Notes: generated by a model from the letters alone, not told the origin. Shown: positions 8,890 through 18,389, numbered from the stretch's first letter. The stretch is DNA of 64,000 bases from JAEUPI01 sp963814435 (GCA_963814435.1 CAWFCV010000013.1:177769-241768); one strand, 5' to 3'. Program-made: numbers and translations.

Positions 8890-9877
8890 ATGTTCAAAGC
8901 CATCCTGCTGAGCCAGACCGAGGACAAGTTGACCCGCGCCGAACTGCTCGACCTCGACGAATCGCGCCTGCCCGACCGCGACGTCACTGTGGCAGTCGAG
9001 TATTCAACGCTGAATTTCAAGGACGCACTGGCCATCACCGGCCGCGGCGCCATCGTGCGCAGCTGGCCGCTGGTGCCCGGCATCGACCTGGCCGGCACCG
9101 TCGAAACGAGCCGCAGCGCCGAGTGGAAGCCCGGCGACAAGGTCGTCGTCACCGGTTGGGGTCTGGGCGAAAACCACTGGGGCGGCCTGGCGCAGAAGGC
9201 GCGGCTCGACGCCGGCTGGCTGCTGCGCATCCCCGCGCCGTTCACCACCCGCTCGGCGATGAGCATCGCCACCGCCGGCTTCACCGCCGCGCTGTGCGTG
9301 ATGGCACTGCAGCGCCACGGCATCAAGCCGGGCGACGGCGAGGTGCTGGTCACCGGATCGGCGGGCGGTGTGGGCTCGGTCGCGGTGGCGCTGCTGGCGG
9401 GCCTGGGCTACACCGTCGTCGCGTCCACCGGCCGGCCGCAGGAGTCGGACTACCTGCGCGGCCTGGGTGCCGCGCGCATCGTCGATCGCCACACGCTGTC
9501 GCAGGCGGGCAAGCCGCTGCAGAAGGAGGTGTGGGCCGGCGTGGTCGACACGCGTGGGCAGCCACACGCTGGCCAACGCCTGCGCGCAGACGCGCTTCTA
9601 TGGCGCGGTGTCGGCCTGCGGCCTGGCGCAGGGCGGCGACTTTCCGACCACGGTGATGCCGTTCATCCTGCGCGGCGTCACGCTGTACGGCATCAACAGC
9701 GTGCTGGTGCCCAACGAGCAGCGCCGCGAGGCCTGGGCGCTGATGGCGCGCTACCTCGACGCCAAGAAGCTGCAGGCGATGACGGTGGAGATCGGCCTGT
9801 CGGAGGCCATCGCCTACGCGCCGCGTCTGCTCGACGGCCTGGTGCGCGGTCGCACGGTGGTCGACACGCGGCGTTAG
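8890..9877 (+). CDS. acuI: Acryloyl-CoA reductase / YhdH-AcuI family quinone-oxidoreductase-like protein, one frameshift
   Basis: This is a medium-chain dehydrogenase/reductase. Members reduce acryloyl-CoA to propionyl-CoA with NADPH, which detoxifies acrylate-type intermediates. The N-terminus MFKAILLSQ, the motif YSTLNFKDALAITGRG and the nucleotide-binding stretch VTGSAGGVGSVAVALLAGLG are typical of AcuI/YhdH. One extra base near 9553 in VVDTRG breaks the frame. The protein continues as GSHTLANACAQ and ends at 9877 with GRTVVDTRR. Length after repair, about 328 residues, matches the family. The start codon lies directly downstream of a strong hairpin. Confidence 0.85.
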
Positions 9878-9929
9878 CAGGCATGACGGGCGACGACGCG
9901 CTGGATGGCGCGGATCGCATCGTCGCGGC

Positions 9930-11567
9930 ATGACATCCGGCTCGACATTCGGCCATGATGGTGGCCCGCCGCCTGGGCGCGCGGCGCGCTTGGCGCGCGC
10001 TGTCGCGACGTTGACCGCAGCCGCGCTGCTGGCCTGCGGCGGCGGCGGCGGTGATGCACCTGCGTCCGGACTGTGCGCGCCGCCGGCCGCCACCGCTGTC
10101 GATGGACCCGGCTGGTTCGGCTTCGGCCGCGACGCGCAGCACAGCGCAGTCGGCGCCGTCGCCACGCAGTCACTGGGTTGCATCTTCTGGCAGGCGCCGG
10201 TCGATCTGGCGCCACAACTGGTCAATGGCGATTTGCTCACCCACTACGGCTCGCCGGTCATCACAGGCCGCAACTCGGTGATCGTGCCGGTGAAGACCAC
10301 TGCCACCGGTGGCTTCCGCGTCGAGGCGCGCGATGGCAATGACGGCACGGTCAAGTGGACTTTGGCCAGCGACTACCGGCTGCCGGCGCACAACTGGGTG
10401 CCGAGCTTCAACGCAGTGCTCGCGCCCGGCGCGACCGACGGTGCGCCGCAGCGCCTGCTGATACCCACCTCGGGCGGCCGATTGCTGGTGCGAGACGCTC
10501 CGGACGCGACTGCCGGCACGATCAGCACGCTGGTGTTCTACGGTACGGCCACCTATGCCGCCAATCCGGCCGCGTTCGACTCCACGGTGTTCATCGACAC
10601 GCCGCTGACTGCCGACAGCAACGGCAATGTGTACTTCGGCTTCAGCGTCAGTGGGGCCAACCCGGCCGGCCTGACCGGCGGCATCGCGCGCGTCGCCGCC
10701 GACGGCAGCGCGACGGTCTTGCGCGGCACCGACGCCAGCGGCAGCACCGCGATCGTCAAGGCGGCGACCAACAGCGCGCCCGCGCTGTCGGCCGACGAGG
10801 CGACGCTGTACGTCGTGCTCAACACCGCTGCGACAGCCGGCATCGCCACCGGCCAACTGGTGGCATTGAACGCCTCCACACTGGCCGTGCAGGCACGGCG
10901 ACCGCTGCTCGACCCGGCAACCGGCGCGCCAGCCTGGGTCAGCGATGACGCCACCTCGTCGCCGACGGTCGGGCCCGACGGCGACGTGTTCATCGGCGTG
11001 CTGGAATCCAACCCGCCGGGCCACAACTTCCGTGGCTGGTTGTTGCACTTCGACGCCACGCTGGCGCTGACGCGCACGCCGGGCTCGTTCGGCTGGGACA
11101 ACACGCCGTCGATCGTGCCCGCGGCGATGTTGGGGTCTCGTTACACCGGTCCGTCGAGCTACCTGCTGCTGACCAAGTACAACAACTACGGCGGCGCCGG
11201 CACCGGCGACGGGCAGAACCGGGTGGTCGTGCTCGATCCGGGCCAATCGCAGCCCGACGGCATCACGCCACGCGTGTCGGTGATGAAGGTGATCCTCAAC
11301 CAGCTCGGCCCCAGCGCCGACCCGGACTGGCCCGGCGGGCGCAAGGAGTGGTGCATCAACACCGCCGCAGTGGACCCGCTGACGAGCTCGGTGCTGATCA
11401 ACAGCGAGGACGGCGTGCTCTACCGCTGGCACCTGCCGAGCGACACGTTCAGCGAACGCATCACGCTGAACAGCGGCCGCGCGCAGTCGTACACGCCCAC
11501 CGCGATAGGGCCCGACGGCCGCGTCTACGCCATCAACAACGCGGTGCTGCACTCGATCGGCCGCTGA
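9930..11567 (+). CDS. Lipoprotein with PQQ-type beta-propeller repeats
   Basis: The 545-residue protein has a basic start, a hydrophobic stretch and the lipobox TAAALLACGGGGG, so it should be lipidated and face the periplasm. The rest has repeated Gly/Asp/Ala-rich blades such as VEARDGNDGTVKWTL, PTSGGRLLVRDAP, ADSNGNVYFGFSVSG, TVGPDGDVFIGVLES and AIGPDGRVYAINNAV. These resemble PQQ-like quinoprotein or NHL beta-propellers. No catalytic motif is recognisable. The frame is intact. Function is unknown, and a second lipidated propeller lies 0.5 kb downstream. Confidence 0.65.
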   Translation: MTSGSTFGHDGGPPPGRAARLARAVATLTAAALLACGGGGGDAPASGLCAPPAATAVDGPGWFGFGRDAQHSAVGAVATQSLGCIFWQAPVDLAPQLVNGDLLTHYGSPVITGRNSVIVPVKTTATGGFRVEARDGNDGTVKWTLASDYRLPAHNWVPSFNAVLAPGATDGAPQRLLIPTSGGRLLVRDAPDATAGTISTLVFYGTATYAANPAAFDSTVFIDTPLTADSNGNVYFGFSVSGANPAGLTGGIARVAADGSATVLRGTDASGSTAIVKAATNSAPALSADEATLYVVLNTAATAGIATGQLVALNASTLAVQARRPLLDPATGAPAWVSDDATSSPTVGPDGDVFIGVLESNPPGHNFRGWLLHFDATLALTRTPGSFGWDNTPSIVPAAMLGSRYTGPSSYLLLTKYNNYGGAGTGDGQNRVVVLDPGQSQPDGITPRVSVMKVILNQLGPSADPDWPGGRKEWCINTAAVDPLTSSVLINSEDGVLYRWHLPSDTFSERITLNSGRAQSYTPTAIGPDGRVYAINNAVLHSIGR

Positions 11568-11586
11568 GGCCGCGGCGCGGGGACGC

Positions 11587-11865
11587 TCAGCCCGCGGCGA
11601 CGCGGGCGTCGGCCTGCGCGCGGATGTGTGCCGGCAGCCGGTTCAGCATCCAGCGCACGGCCATCGGCACGATCAGCAGGTCGTCCACCACGCCGAGCAC
11701 CGGCACGAAGTCGGGAATCAGGTCGATCGGCGAGAACAGGTAAAGCAACACGCCCGCGGTGCCCAGCTTCAACCAGCGCGGGGCATCGGGGTGCCGCAAC
11801 GCGAACCACAGGCGCCGCGCGTCGCCCTTCACGAGCATCCACAGTATCGTCAGGCGTTTCCACAT
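11587..11865 (-). CDS. YkvA/DUF1232 family small membrane protein
   Basis: The DUF1232 core YLFSPIDLIPDFVPVLGVVD is present, followed by DLLIVPMAVRWML. Family proteins are small inner-membrane proteins of unknown function. I choose the ATG at 11865 (MWKRLTILWMLVKG), which gives 92 residues and matches the usual N-terminus. Another ATG lies at 11871, and the frame is open up to 12006, but that upstream part has no family similarity and overlaps the divergent promoter region. Confidence 0.8.
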   Translation of the reverse strand: MWKRLTILWMLVKGDARRLWFALRHPDAPRWLKLGTAGVLLYLFSPIDLIPDFVPVLGVVDDLLIVPMAVRWMLNRLPAHIRAQADARVAAG

Positions 11866-12041
11866 GATCATGCTCCAGGTCGCGTCGGTCCAGGCCAGCC
11901 GGTAACGTGAGGCCGGCCGGCGCGATGACAAGGCCGCGGCCAATCCGGGCACGCGGGCGTCGATTGGCGTTTGCACCAGCGGCGCGCCGATGGCTGGGGC
12001 GTACATTGCGTCGCATCACGCCAACTTGATCGGAGAAGCAG

Positions 12042-13677
12042 ATGCGCTGGAGCCGGACGACGCCGTTCGCAGGGATCGTGCTCGCGCTTGCCGCCTGCTC
12101 CACGCCACCCCCCACCCGGCCGGCCGGCTGGTCGGCGCCCGAGGCGCTGGTGGCACCGTCGAGCTTCACCGGCGTGCACGGCCTGGCGGTGGATGCCAAG
12201 GGCCGACTGCTCGCCGGCAGCGTGGTCGGTAACGCGATCTGGGAGGTCGACCGCACCAGCGGCGCGGCCAAGATCCTGATCGGTGGGCCCGAGGGCCAGG
12301 CCGACGACATCGCGATCGGCCCGAAGGGCGAAATGGCATGGACCAACTACCTGATGGGCATGGTGCGCATGCGCGACAGCGACAGCGCGCCGATGCGCAT
12401 CGTGGCCAAGGATCTGCCGGGCCTGAACTCGCTGGATTTCGACCGGCGCAACGGTAAGCTGTACGCATCGCAGGTGTTCCTGGGCGACGCGTTGTGGGAG
12501 CTCGACCCGGCTGGCGCGAACGCGCCGCGGCTGATCGCCAAGGACCTGGGCGGCTTCAACGGCTTCGAGGTCGGTCCCGACGGCATGCTGTACGGGCCGC
12601 TGTGGTTCAAGAATTCGGTGGCGAAAATCGACCCGGCCAGCGGCGCGGTGACGGTCATCAACCGCGACTTCAAGACGCCGGCCGCGGCCAACCTCGACGG
12701 CAAGGGCAACCTGTATGTCGTCGACACCGCCACCGGCGAGCTGGCACGGGTGGAGCTCGCGACCGGCCGCAAGACCATCGCCGCGAAGCTCGAGTGCCGC
12801 GATCGACAACCTGGCGATCGCGCCCGACGGCACGGTGTACGTGTCCAACATGGCCGACAACTCGGTGCAGGCCTACAACCCGGTGACCGGCGCGGTGCGC
12901 ACGCTCACCAGCGGCAAGCTCGCGGTGCCCTCGGGCGTCAAGGTCGACGGCAACACCTTGTGGGTGGCCGACGTCTTCGCGTTTCGCACGGTGGACATCG
13001 CCACCGGCGCGGTCAGCGAGGTCAAGCGCATGCACGCCACCGACTCCGACATGGAGTACCCGTTCGCGGTGGGCGTCTCGAGCAAGCAGGTGGCGATCGC
13101 GTCGTGGTTCACCGGCTGGGTGCAGGTGCTCGACCGCGCGACGAAGAAGACGATTGCCAACTTGCACGGCTGGAAGGCGCCGTACGACGTGTTGCCGATG
13201 GAAGATGGCAGCCTGCTGGTCGCCGAGATCGCCACCGGCAGCATCACGCAGGCCAGCGGCGCGGGCTACGCCACGCGGCGCGTGGTCGCCAGCGGCCTGG
13301 CCGGCCCGGTGCAGATGGTGCTCGGCCGCGACGGCGCACTCTACGTCACCGAGGCCGCGGGCAAGCTGACGCGCGTGAACCTGGCCGACGGCACCAAGAC
13401 CGAAGTCGCCTCGGGACTCGCGTTGCCCGAGGGCGTGGCGCAAACACCGTGGGGCAGCTTCATCGTCGCCGAGACCGCCGCCGCACGCCTGGTCGAGATC
13501 GATCCGGCCAGCGGCCAGCGGCGCACGGTGGCCGAGAACCTGCCGATCGGCCTGTCGGCGGGGCCGGGGCTGCCGCCACCTGGCGTGGCCACCGGCGTGA
13601 CGGTGGACGCCAACGGCACCATCTACTTCACGGCCGACCGCAACAACGCGCTGTATCGCATCCGGCCGCAGCGCTAG
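12042..13677 (+). CDS. Lipoprotein with SMP-30/NHL-like beta-propeller, one frameshift
   Basis: The start MRWSRTTPFAGIVLALAACS contains a lipobox ending in Cys. Propeller blades follow: GVHGLAVDAKGRLLAGSVVG, AIGPKGEMAWTNYLMG, LDGKGNLYVVDTATGEL, AIAPDGTVYVSNMADN and VTVDANGTIYFTADRNN. This pattern is seen in SMP-30/gluconolactonase-like and Vgb-type propellers. One base is lost near 12795, where the protein must continue as SAAIDNLAIAPDG. It ends at 13677. About 545 residues would result. Substrate and role are unknown. The adjacent intact lipoprotein propeller suggests a related envelope function. Confidence 0.7.
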
Positions 13678-13681
13678 CCGC

Positions 13682-14098
13682 TCAGGGCGAGCGGCGCCGC
13701 CACGCGCGCAGCGCCACCAGCAGCATCGCGCCGCTGAGCGTGCCCATCGCCACCGGGCTGTCGCCGAGCAGCTCGGGCAGCTGCAGCAGCCACTCGGGGC
13801 ACTTCTGCTCGAGGTAACGCGCGAGTTCGAACACCTGCGGCGCGCTGATGCGCATCACGTCTTCGAGGTGCACGTTGGCACCGGTCCAGCGTTCGGGCGG
13901 CAGCAGGCGCGCAAACGCACCCGCCGCGACGGCGACGAGCGCCAGTGGGCCCAGCGGTTGCAGCAGCTTGTCGAGCAGCCGGATGCGCATCGAATGCGGC
14001 GCCTCGGCATAGAACGCCGCGACCAGCGGCGCCACGCTGGTGGGCACCGGGACGGATTGCGGCGAATCGGCTGAAGACGGTGTGGAGTTAAGGCTCAT
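13682..14098 (-). CDS. Hypothetical protein with C-terminal membrane segment
   Basis: From the ATG at 14098 the product is about 138 residues and begins MSLNSTPSSADSPQ. A hydrophobic segment, LGPLALVAVAAGAFARLL, occurs in the middle, and another, MGTLSGAMLLVALRAW, near the C-terminus. It is likely a small two-segment inner-membrane protein. I do not recognise a family. It ends 4 bp from the propeller lipoprotein gene and is convergent with it. Confidence 0.55.
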   Translation of the reverse strand: MSLNSTPSSADSPQSVPVPTSVAPLVAAFYAEAPHSMRIRLLDKLLQPLGPLALVAVAAGAFARLLPPERWTGANVHLEDVMRISAPQVFELARYLEQKCPEWLLQLPELLGDSPVAMGTLSGAMLLVALRAWRRRSP

Positions 14099-14330
14099 GT
14101 GTGCACCATAGCGGTCAACGGCCGCGAACGCGACCGCACCAAGCAAAGAAATGTTTCAGGGCGCGACAAGACCTCTGTACGGTGACGCACCCAGACCCCG
14201 CACCGCGCAGGGTCTGGATGCGCCACCGTGCCGGCGCGCCTGCCGCACCGGGCCAGTCGGCTGGATGGTTGACCGTCATCAACGCCTGTGGATTCAATCG
14301 GCCTAGCGTCGGTTCCCGAGGAGTTCGAAT

Positions 14331-15476
14331 ATGTGGCGACGAGTCAGTCTGTCGATCGTTTGCTTCCTGGCCTGCGGCATGGCCGTCGCCGCGCAGACCG
14401 AGGCGCCGAAGGCGCCGACCGAACAGCGCATCGGCGGCGACCTGTTCATCGCCGGCGGCTCGGTGACCGTGGGGCAGCCGGTGTCGGGCGACCTGATCGC
14501 GATGGGTGGCAGCATCGACGTCGACGCGCCGGTCGCCGGCGACGCGCTGGCGGCCGGCGGCAAGCTGCGCGTCGGCGTCGATGTCGGCGGCTCGATCTAT
14601 GCGGCCGCCGGCCAGATCACCGTCAACGGCAAGGTCGGCCGCAACCTGCGCGCCACCGGCGGACAGACCGAACTCGGGCCCAAGTCCGAGGTGCTCGGCA
14701 ACCTGTCGATCGCCGGCGGCCAGGTGCGCCTGCACGGCGCCGTGCGTGGCCATGTGCAGGCTGCCGGCGGGCGCCTGCTGATCGACGGGCCGGTCGGTGG
14801 CGACGTGCTGGCCACCTCGGGTCAGCTGGAGCTCGGGCCGAACGCGCGCATCGCCGGCAAGCTGCGTTATCGCAGCAGCGAGCCGATCCGGCAGGACCCG
14901 GCGGCGCAGGTGGCCGGCGGCATGGAGGCGCTGATGCCGTCGTTCGGCGGCGGCGAGCCGCGCGAGCGCGCCGAACCTCAACACGGTCGACGTGCGTGGG
15001 CCACCGGTTTCAGCTGGGTCTGGACGATCGGCCTGATCGTGCTCGCCACGGTGCTGATCGCCGCGATGCCCGGATTCTGCACCAGCGTGGCCCGTTCGCT
15101 GCGCGAGCGTTTCGCATTGAGCGTGCTGCTGGGTTTCGTGCTGCTGGTGTGCACGCCGGTGGCGGCGTTGTTCGCGTTCATCACGCTGATCGGCATCCCG
15201 CTGGGTCTGTTGATGACGGCGCTGTACCTGGCCTTGCTGCCGGTGGGCTACGTCGCGGCCGGCATCGGCCTCGGCGACCTGGGGCTGCAACGCCTGAAGC
15301 CCGACCGCGTCGCCGCCGTGTGGTGGCGCATCGCCGCCACGGCGCTCGCGCTGGTGCTGCTGGCGCTGGCGGGATGGATTCCGTGGCTGGGCTGGATGAT
15401 CGCGTTCGCCGCGCTGCTGGCCGGGCTGGGCGCGCTGCTGCTGCAGGCGCGCCGGCTGTTCCCGGGCGCGGCGTGA
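14331..15476 (+). CDS. Exported bactofilin-like repeat protein with C-terminal membrane domain
   Basis: The 381-residue protein starts with a cleavable-looking signal (MWRRVSLSIVCFLACGMAVA AQ). Residues about 30-190 are short repeats such as GDLFIAGGSVTVGQPVSGD, GDALAAGGKLRVGVDVGGS and GNLSIAGGQVRLHGAVRGH. This is the six-residue-coil beta-helix pattern of bactofilins. The C-terminal half has about five hydrophobic segments, from TIGLIVLATVLIAAM to LLAGLGALLLQA. In this topology the beta-helix would lie in the periplasm, unlike classical cytoplasmic bactofilins. The gene is intact and lies 20 bp before the nitroreductase gene. Confidence 0.7.
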   Translation: MWRRVSLSIVCFLACGMAVAAQTEAPKAPTEQRIGGDLFIAGGSVTVGQPVSGDLIAMGGSIDVDAPVAGDALAAGGKLRVGVDVGGSIYAAAGQITVNGKVGRNLRATGGQTELGPKSEVLGNLSIAGGQVRLHGAVRGHVQAAGGRLLIDGPVGGDVLATSGQLELGPNARIAGKLRYRSSEPIRQDPAAQVAGGMEALMPSFGGGEPRERAEPQHGRRAWATGFSWVWTIGLIVLATVLIAAMPGFCTSVARSLRERFALSVLLGFVLLVCTPVAALFAFITLIGIPLGLLMTALYLALLPVGYVAAGIGLGDLGLQRLKPDRVAAVWWRIAATALALVLLALAGWIPWLGWMIAFAALLAGLGALLLQARRLFPGAA

Positions 15477-15495
15477 TGGCCCCAGGAGGAACCCG

Positions 15496-16152
15496 GTGAA
15501 CACGCTGACCAAACTGGCACTGGGCTTGATGGGTCAGCTGAAGGCCCAGCCCGCATCGGGCGACGCGTCGGCCACGCGCAAACTGCCCAGACCGCGCCAA
15601 TCCGGTGGCATGCCGCTGCTGCAGGCGCTGCGTCGGCGCGAATCGCGGCGCGAGTTCGATCCACGCGCGCTGCCTGCGCCGACACTGTCCGAGCTGATGT
15701 GGGCGGCGGCCGGCATCAACCGCCCCAAGCTCGGCGGGCGCACAGCGCCGAGCGCGATGAACTCGCAGGAGGTGACGCTTTACGCCGCGCTAGCCGAAGG
15801 GCTGTACCGCTACGAACCGGCGTCGCACAAGCTGCAGTTGGTGTCGGCCACCGACGTGCGCCGGGTCACCGGCTACCAGGACTTCGTCGACACCGCGCCG
15901 CTGGACCTGGTCTACGTGGCCGATCACGCGACGATGAAGCTCGTTCCCGCCGCGCAGCGCGAAGCCTATGCCTTCGCTGCCGCCGGTGCAATGGCGCAAA
16001 ACGTGTACCTGTACTGCGCATCCGAGGGGCTGGCCACCGTGATCCGCGCCTGGTTCGATCGCGGCGCGCTGTCGCACGCGATGGGACTCGGCGCCGATCA
16101 GCAGCTGCTGCTGGCCCAGACCGTGGGGCTGCCGGCCCGACGCAGCGCTTGA
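15496..16152 (+). CDS. SagB/ThcOx-type nitroreductase family protein
   Basis: The GTG start at 15496 follows an AGGAGGA ribosome binding site. The product has 218 residues. The nitroreductase signature is RRRESRREFDPRALPAPTLS then LMWAAAGINR, and the C-terminal part NVYLYCASEGLATVIRAWFD contains the flavin-binding region. Family members are FMN enzymes. SagB members oxidise azolines in peptide natural products, but this stand-alone gene has no YcaO or precursor peptide next to it. It is probably a general oxidoreductase. Confidence 0.75.
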   Translation: MNTLTKLALGLMGQLKAQPASGDASATRKLPRPRQSGGMPLLQALRRRESRREFDPRALPAPTLSELMWAAAGINRPKLGGRTAPSAMNSQEVTLYAALAEGLYRYEPASHKLQLVSATDVRRVTGYQDFVDTAPLDLVYVADHATMKLVPAAQREAYAFAAAGAMAQNVYLYCASEGLATVIRAWFDRGALSHAMGLGADQQLLLAQTVGLPARRSA

Positions 16153-16165
16153 GCGCGCCGCCGGC

Positions 16166-16948
16166 TCAGCGCCACATCTTCTTCTTTTTCCAGCGTCGCT
16201 CGCCGCGCACGCCGGCCTCCTTCATGCCGAGGTAGAACTCGCGAATGTCTTCCTTCTCGCGCAGCACGTCGCAGCGATCCTCCATCACGATGCGCCCGTT
16301 CTCCAGCACGTAGCCGTAGTCGGCGGCATTGAGCGCCATGTTGGCGTTCTGCTCGACCAGCAGGATGGTCGTGCCGCGCTCGCGGTTGATACGCACCACG
16401 ATCTCGAAGATCTCGCGCGTGAGCTTCGGCGACAGGCCCAGGCTCGGCTCGTCGAGCAGCACCAGCTCGGGCGCGCCCATCAGCGCGCGGCTGATCGCCA
16501 GCATCTGCTGCTGGCCGCCGGAGAGCAACCCGGCGTCCTGCTTCTCGCGCTCGCGCAGGATCGGGAAGTAGCTGTACACCAGCTCAAGATCGCGCATCAG
16601 GCCGTCGCGATCGTTGCGCGTGTAGCCGCCCATCATCAGGTTGTCGTGCACCGACAGCAGCGGGAACACCTCGCGCCCCTCGGGCACATGCACCAGCCCG
16701 CGGCGCACGATCTCGGCCGGGTCGCGTGCGGTGATGTCCTCGCCGTTGAAATGGATCGACCCGCGGTTCGGGTCGAGCACGCCGGAAATCGTCTTCAGGA
16801 TCGTCGACTTGCCCGCGCCGTTGCTGCCGAGCACGGTGGCGATCTCGCCCCGGCGCACCTTGAGGCTGACGCCGCGGATCGCGCGGATCGGACCATAGGC
16901 GCTCTCGACGTTGGCGAGCACGAGCAGATCGGTGGTCGCGTCGGTCAT
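16166..16948 (-). CDS. livF: ABC transporter ATP-binding protein, LivF type
   Basis: The 260-residue ATPase has Walker A GSNGAGKST, signature LSGGQQQMLAISRAL and Walker B LVLLDEPSLGLSP. The overall pattern, for example GRSIHFNGEDIT-like strands and LLVEQNANMAL, is that of LivF of branched-chain amino acid or related (urea, amide, aromatic acid) transporters. A basic C-terminal tail, ERRWKKKKMWR, extends beyond the usual end. It is the last gene of a minus-strand livH-livM-livG-livF set and is separated from livG by three tandem repeats. No substrate-binding protein gene is in the window, so the substrate is open. Confidence 0.88.
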   Translation of the reverse strand: MTDATTDLLVLANVESAYGPIRAIRGVSLKVRRGEIATVLGSNGAGKSTILKTISGVLDPNRGSIHFNGEDITARDPAEIVRRGLVHVPEGREVFPLLSVHDNLMMGGYTRNDRDGLMRDLELVYSYFPILREREKQDAGLLSGGQQQMLAISRALMGAPELVLLDEPSLGLSPKLTREIFEIVVRINRERGTTILLVEQNANMALNAADYGYVLENGRIVMEDRCDVLREKEDIREFYLGMKEAGVRGERRWKKKKMWR

Positions 16949-17170
16949 GTCTGCCCCCTCCGGCGCAACGCGCCGGTCCCCCGAGGGGGACTCGCGCTCT
17001 TGGGGCGGCCCGGCGAGCTCGTGTCTGCCCCCTACGGCGCAACGCGCCGGTCCCCCCGAGGGGGATTCGCGCTCTTGGGGCGGCCCGGCGAGCTCGTGTC
17101 TGCCCCCTACGGCGCAACGCGCCGGTCCCCCCGAGGGGGATTCGCGCTCCTGGGGCGGCCCGGCGAGCGC
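16949..17170. repeat. Three tandem copies of a 74/75-bp REP-like unit between livG and livF
   Basis: Units start at 16949, 17023 and 17098, so the periods are 74 and 75 bp. Each contains the palindromes GGCGCAACGCGCC and CCCCCGAGGGGG and the end GGGGCGGCCCGGCGAGC. Units 2 and 3 differ mainly by one base (CTCTTGGGG against CTCCTGGGG). Unit 1 has one C fewer and TCCGG in place of TACGG. The array begins at the base after the livF start codon (on the minus strand) and ends directly before the livG stop codon. Confidence 0.9.
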
Positions 17171-17974
17171 TCATCGCGCCCTCCGCAACGACGACATGTC
17201 GTCGGTGGAACCGAGGTAGGCCTCGATCACGCCGGGGTGCGCCTGCACTTCGGCCGGCGTGCCGAGCGCCAGCACCTCGCCCTGGTTCATCGCCAGCACG
17301 CGGTCGGACACGCGCGACACCAGGCTCATGTCGTGCTCGACCATCAGCACGGTGATGCCGAGCTCCTTGCGGATGTCGCGGATCCACCAGGCCATGTCTT
17401 CGGTCTCTTCGACGTTCAGGCCCGACGACGGCTCGTCGAGCAGCAGCAGCTTCGGGCTCATGCACAACGCACGTGCCACTTCCACCACCTTGCGCACGCC
17501 ATAGGGCAGGCCGTGCACCAGCGAGTCGCGGTGGTGCTGCAGGTCGAGCAGCTCGATCACCCGCTCGGCCTGGGTGCGGGCCTCGTGTTCGGCGCGCCGC
17601 GCCGTCGGCGTGAAGAACAGGTTATGCCAGAAGCCGCTGCTCTGGTGCACATGGTGGCCGATCAGCAGGTTCTGCAGCACCGAGGCATTCTCGAACAGCT
17701 CGATGTTCTGGAACGTGCGCGCAATGCCGAGCGCGGCGATCTGATGCGGCGGCAGGTCGTTCAGCCGCTGGCCTTCGAAATCGAGCGTACCGGTGGTCGG
17801 GTTGTAGATGCGGCTGATCAGATTGAACACCGTGGTCTTGCCCGCGCCATTGGGCCCGATCAGCGTGAACACCTCGCCGCGCAACACGTCGAAACTGACC
17901 TGGTTGACCGCCAGCACACCGCCAAAGCGCACCGACAGGTCGCGCGCGCGGAGCAGCACGCTTGTCTCAGTCAT
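17171..17974 (-). CDS. livG: ABC transporter ATP-binding protein, LivG type
   Basis: The 267-residue ATPase has Walker A GPNGAGKTT, the LivG-specific strand ALGIARTFQNIELF, a modified signature LPYGVRKVVEVARAL, and Walker B LLLLDEPSSGLN. It pairs with LivF on the cytoplasmic side of the LivHM permease. Its 3' end abuts the tandem repeat array, and its 5' side is separated from livM by a 415-bp gap that contains the 306-bp repeat. The frame is intact. Confidence 0.88.
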   Translation of the reverse strand: MTETSVLLRARDLSVRFGGVLAVNQVSFDVLRGEVFTLIGPNGAGKTTVFNLISRIYNPTTGTLDFEGQRLNDLPPHQIAALGIARTFQNIELFENASVLQNLLIGHHVHQSSGFWHNLFFTPTARRAEHEARTQAERVIELLDLQHHRDSLVHGLPYGVRKVVEVARALCMSPKLLLLDEPSSGLNVEETEDMAWWIRDIRKELGITVLMVEHDMSLVSRVSDRVLAMNQGEVLALGTPAEVQAHPGVIEAYLGSTDDMSSLRRAR

Positions 17975-18030
17975 GAAGACGTTCCTGAAACGACGTTGGT
18001 GCGCAGCCGCTGTCGGCCCGGCGCGGCCGT

Positions 18031-18336
18031 TCGGTCTGCGGCTTGAATGCAGACCTGCGACGACCGAGCCAGCAACGCGGCAGACCGAGGGCCGGACTCC
18101 TCATGCGTCCCTAAATCGTCGCCCGGCCCTCGGCCCGCCGCGATGCCAGTGGCATCGCCGCCGTGCGGACGTAGCGCGCGCGTGGACTGCCGAGGTGGTT
18201 CGGGCGCAGCCGCGGGTGGGCGGCCGACGGGGCGATTTAGGGACGCATGAGCCCCGGCGGTTGCCCGCCCGTGGCTGCGCCCTCGCTCGAGCGTTGAATG
18301 TCCGGTCTCACGCAAGGCGAACAGCAGCACCGGGCC
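18031..18336. repeat. 306-bp dispersed repeat, copy 1 (between livM and livG)
   Basis: This segment is matched without gaps by 26119-26424. I count about 26 mismatches in 306 positions, or some 91 percent identity. It contains a perfect 19-bp inverted repeat: CTCATGCGTCCCTAAATCG at 18100-18118 and its reverse complement at 18233-18251. The arms are identical in both copies. Mismatches cluster in the loop between the arms. No transposase is linked to it. Confidence 0.85.
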
Positions 18337-18389
18337 GAACGCATTCGCCACCCTCGCCGGCGACGAATCCGGTTTCGATTGTCGACGTG

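Noticed and set aside
14269..14282. TTGACCGTCATCAA as a third FNR-like operator
   Set aside because: One half site is ATCAA rather than GTCAA, and the downstream bactofilin-like gene has no link to oxalate. Chance, or a true Fnr site, cannot be told apart.
16949..17170. Tandem repeats as a CRISPR array
   Set aside because: The units are directly adjacent without spacers, 74-75 bp long, and no cas gene is nearby.
18047..18250. 67-residue open frame, conserved in both 306-bp repeat copies (also 26135-26338)
   Set aside because: Both frames remain open, but about 12 of 67 residues differ, with no sign of protein constraint and no ribosome binding site. The inverted repeat at the ends explains conservation better.
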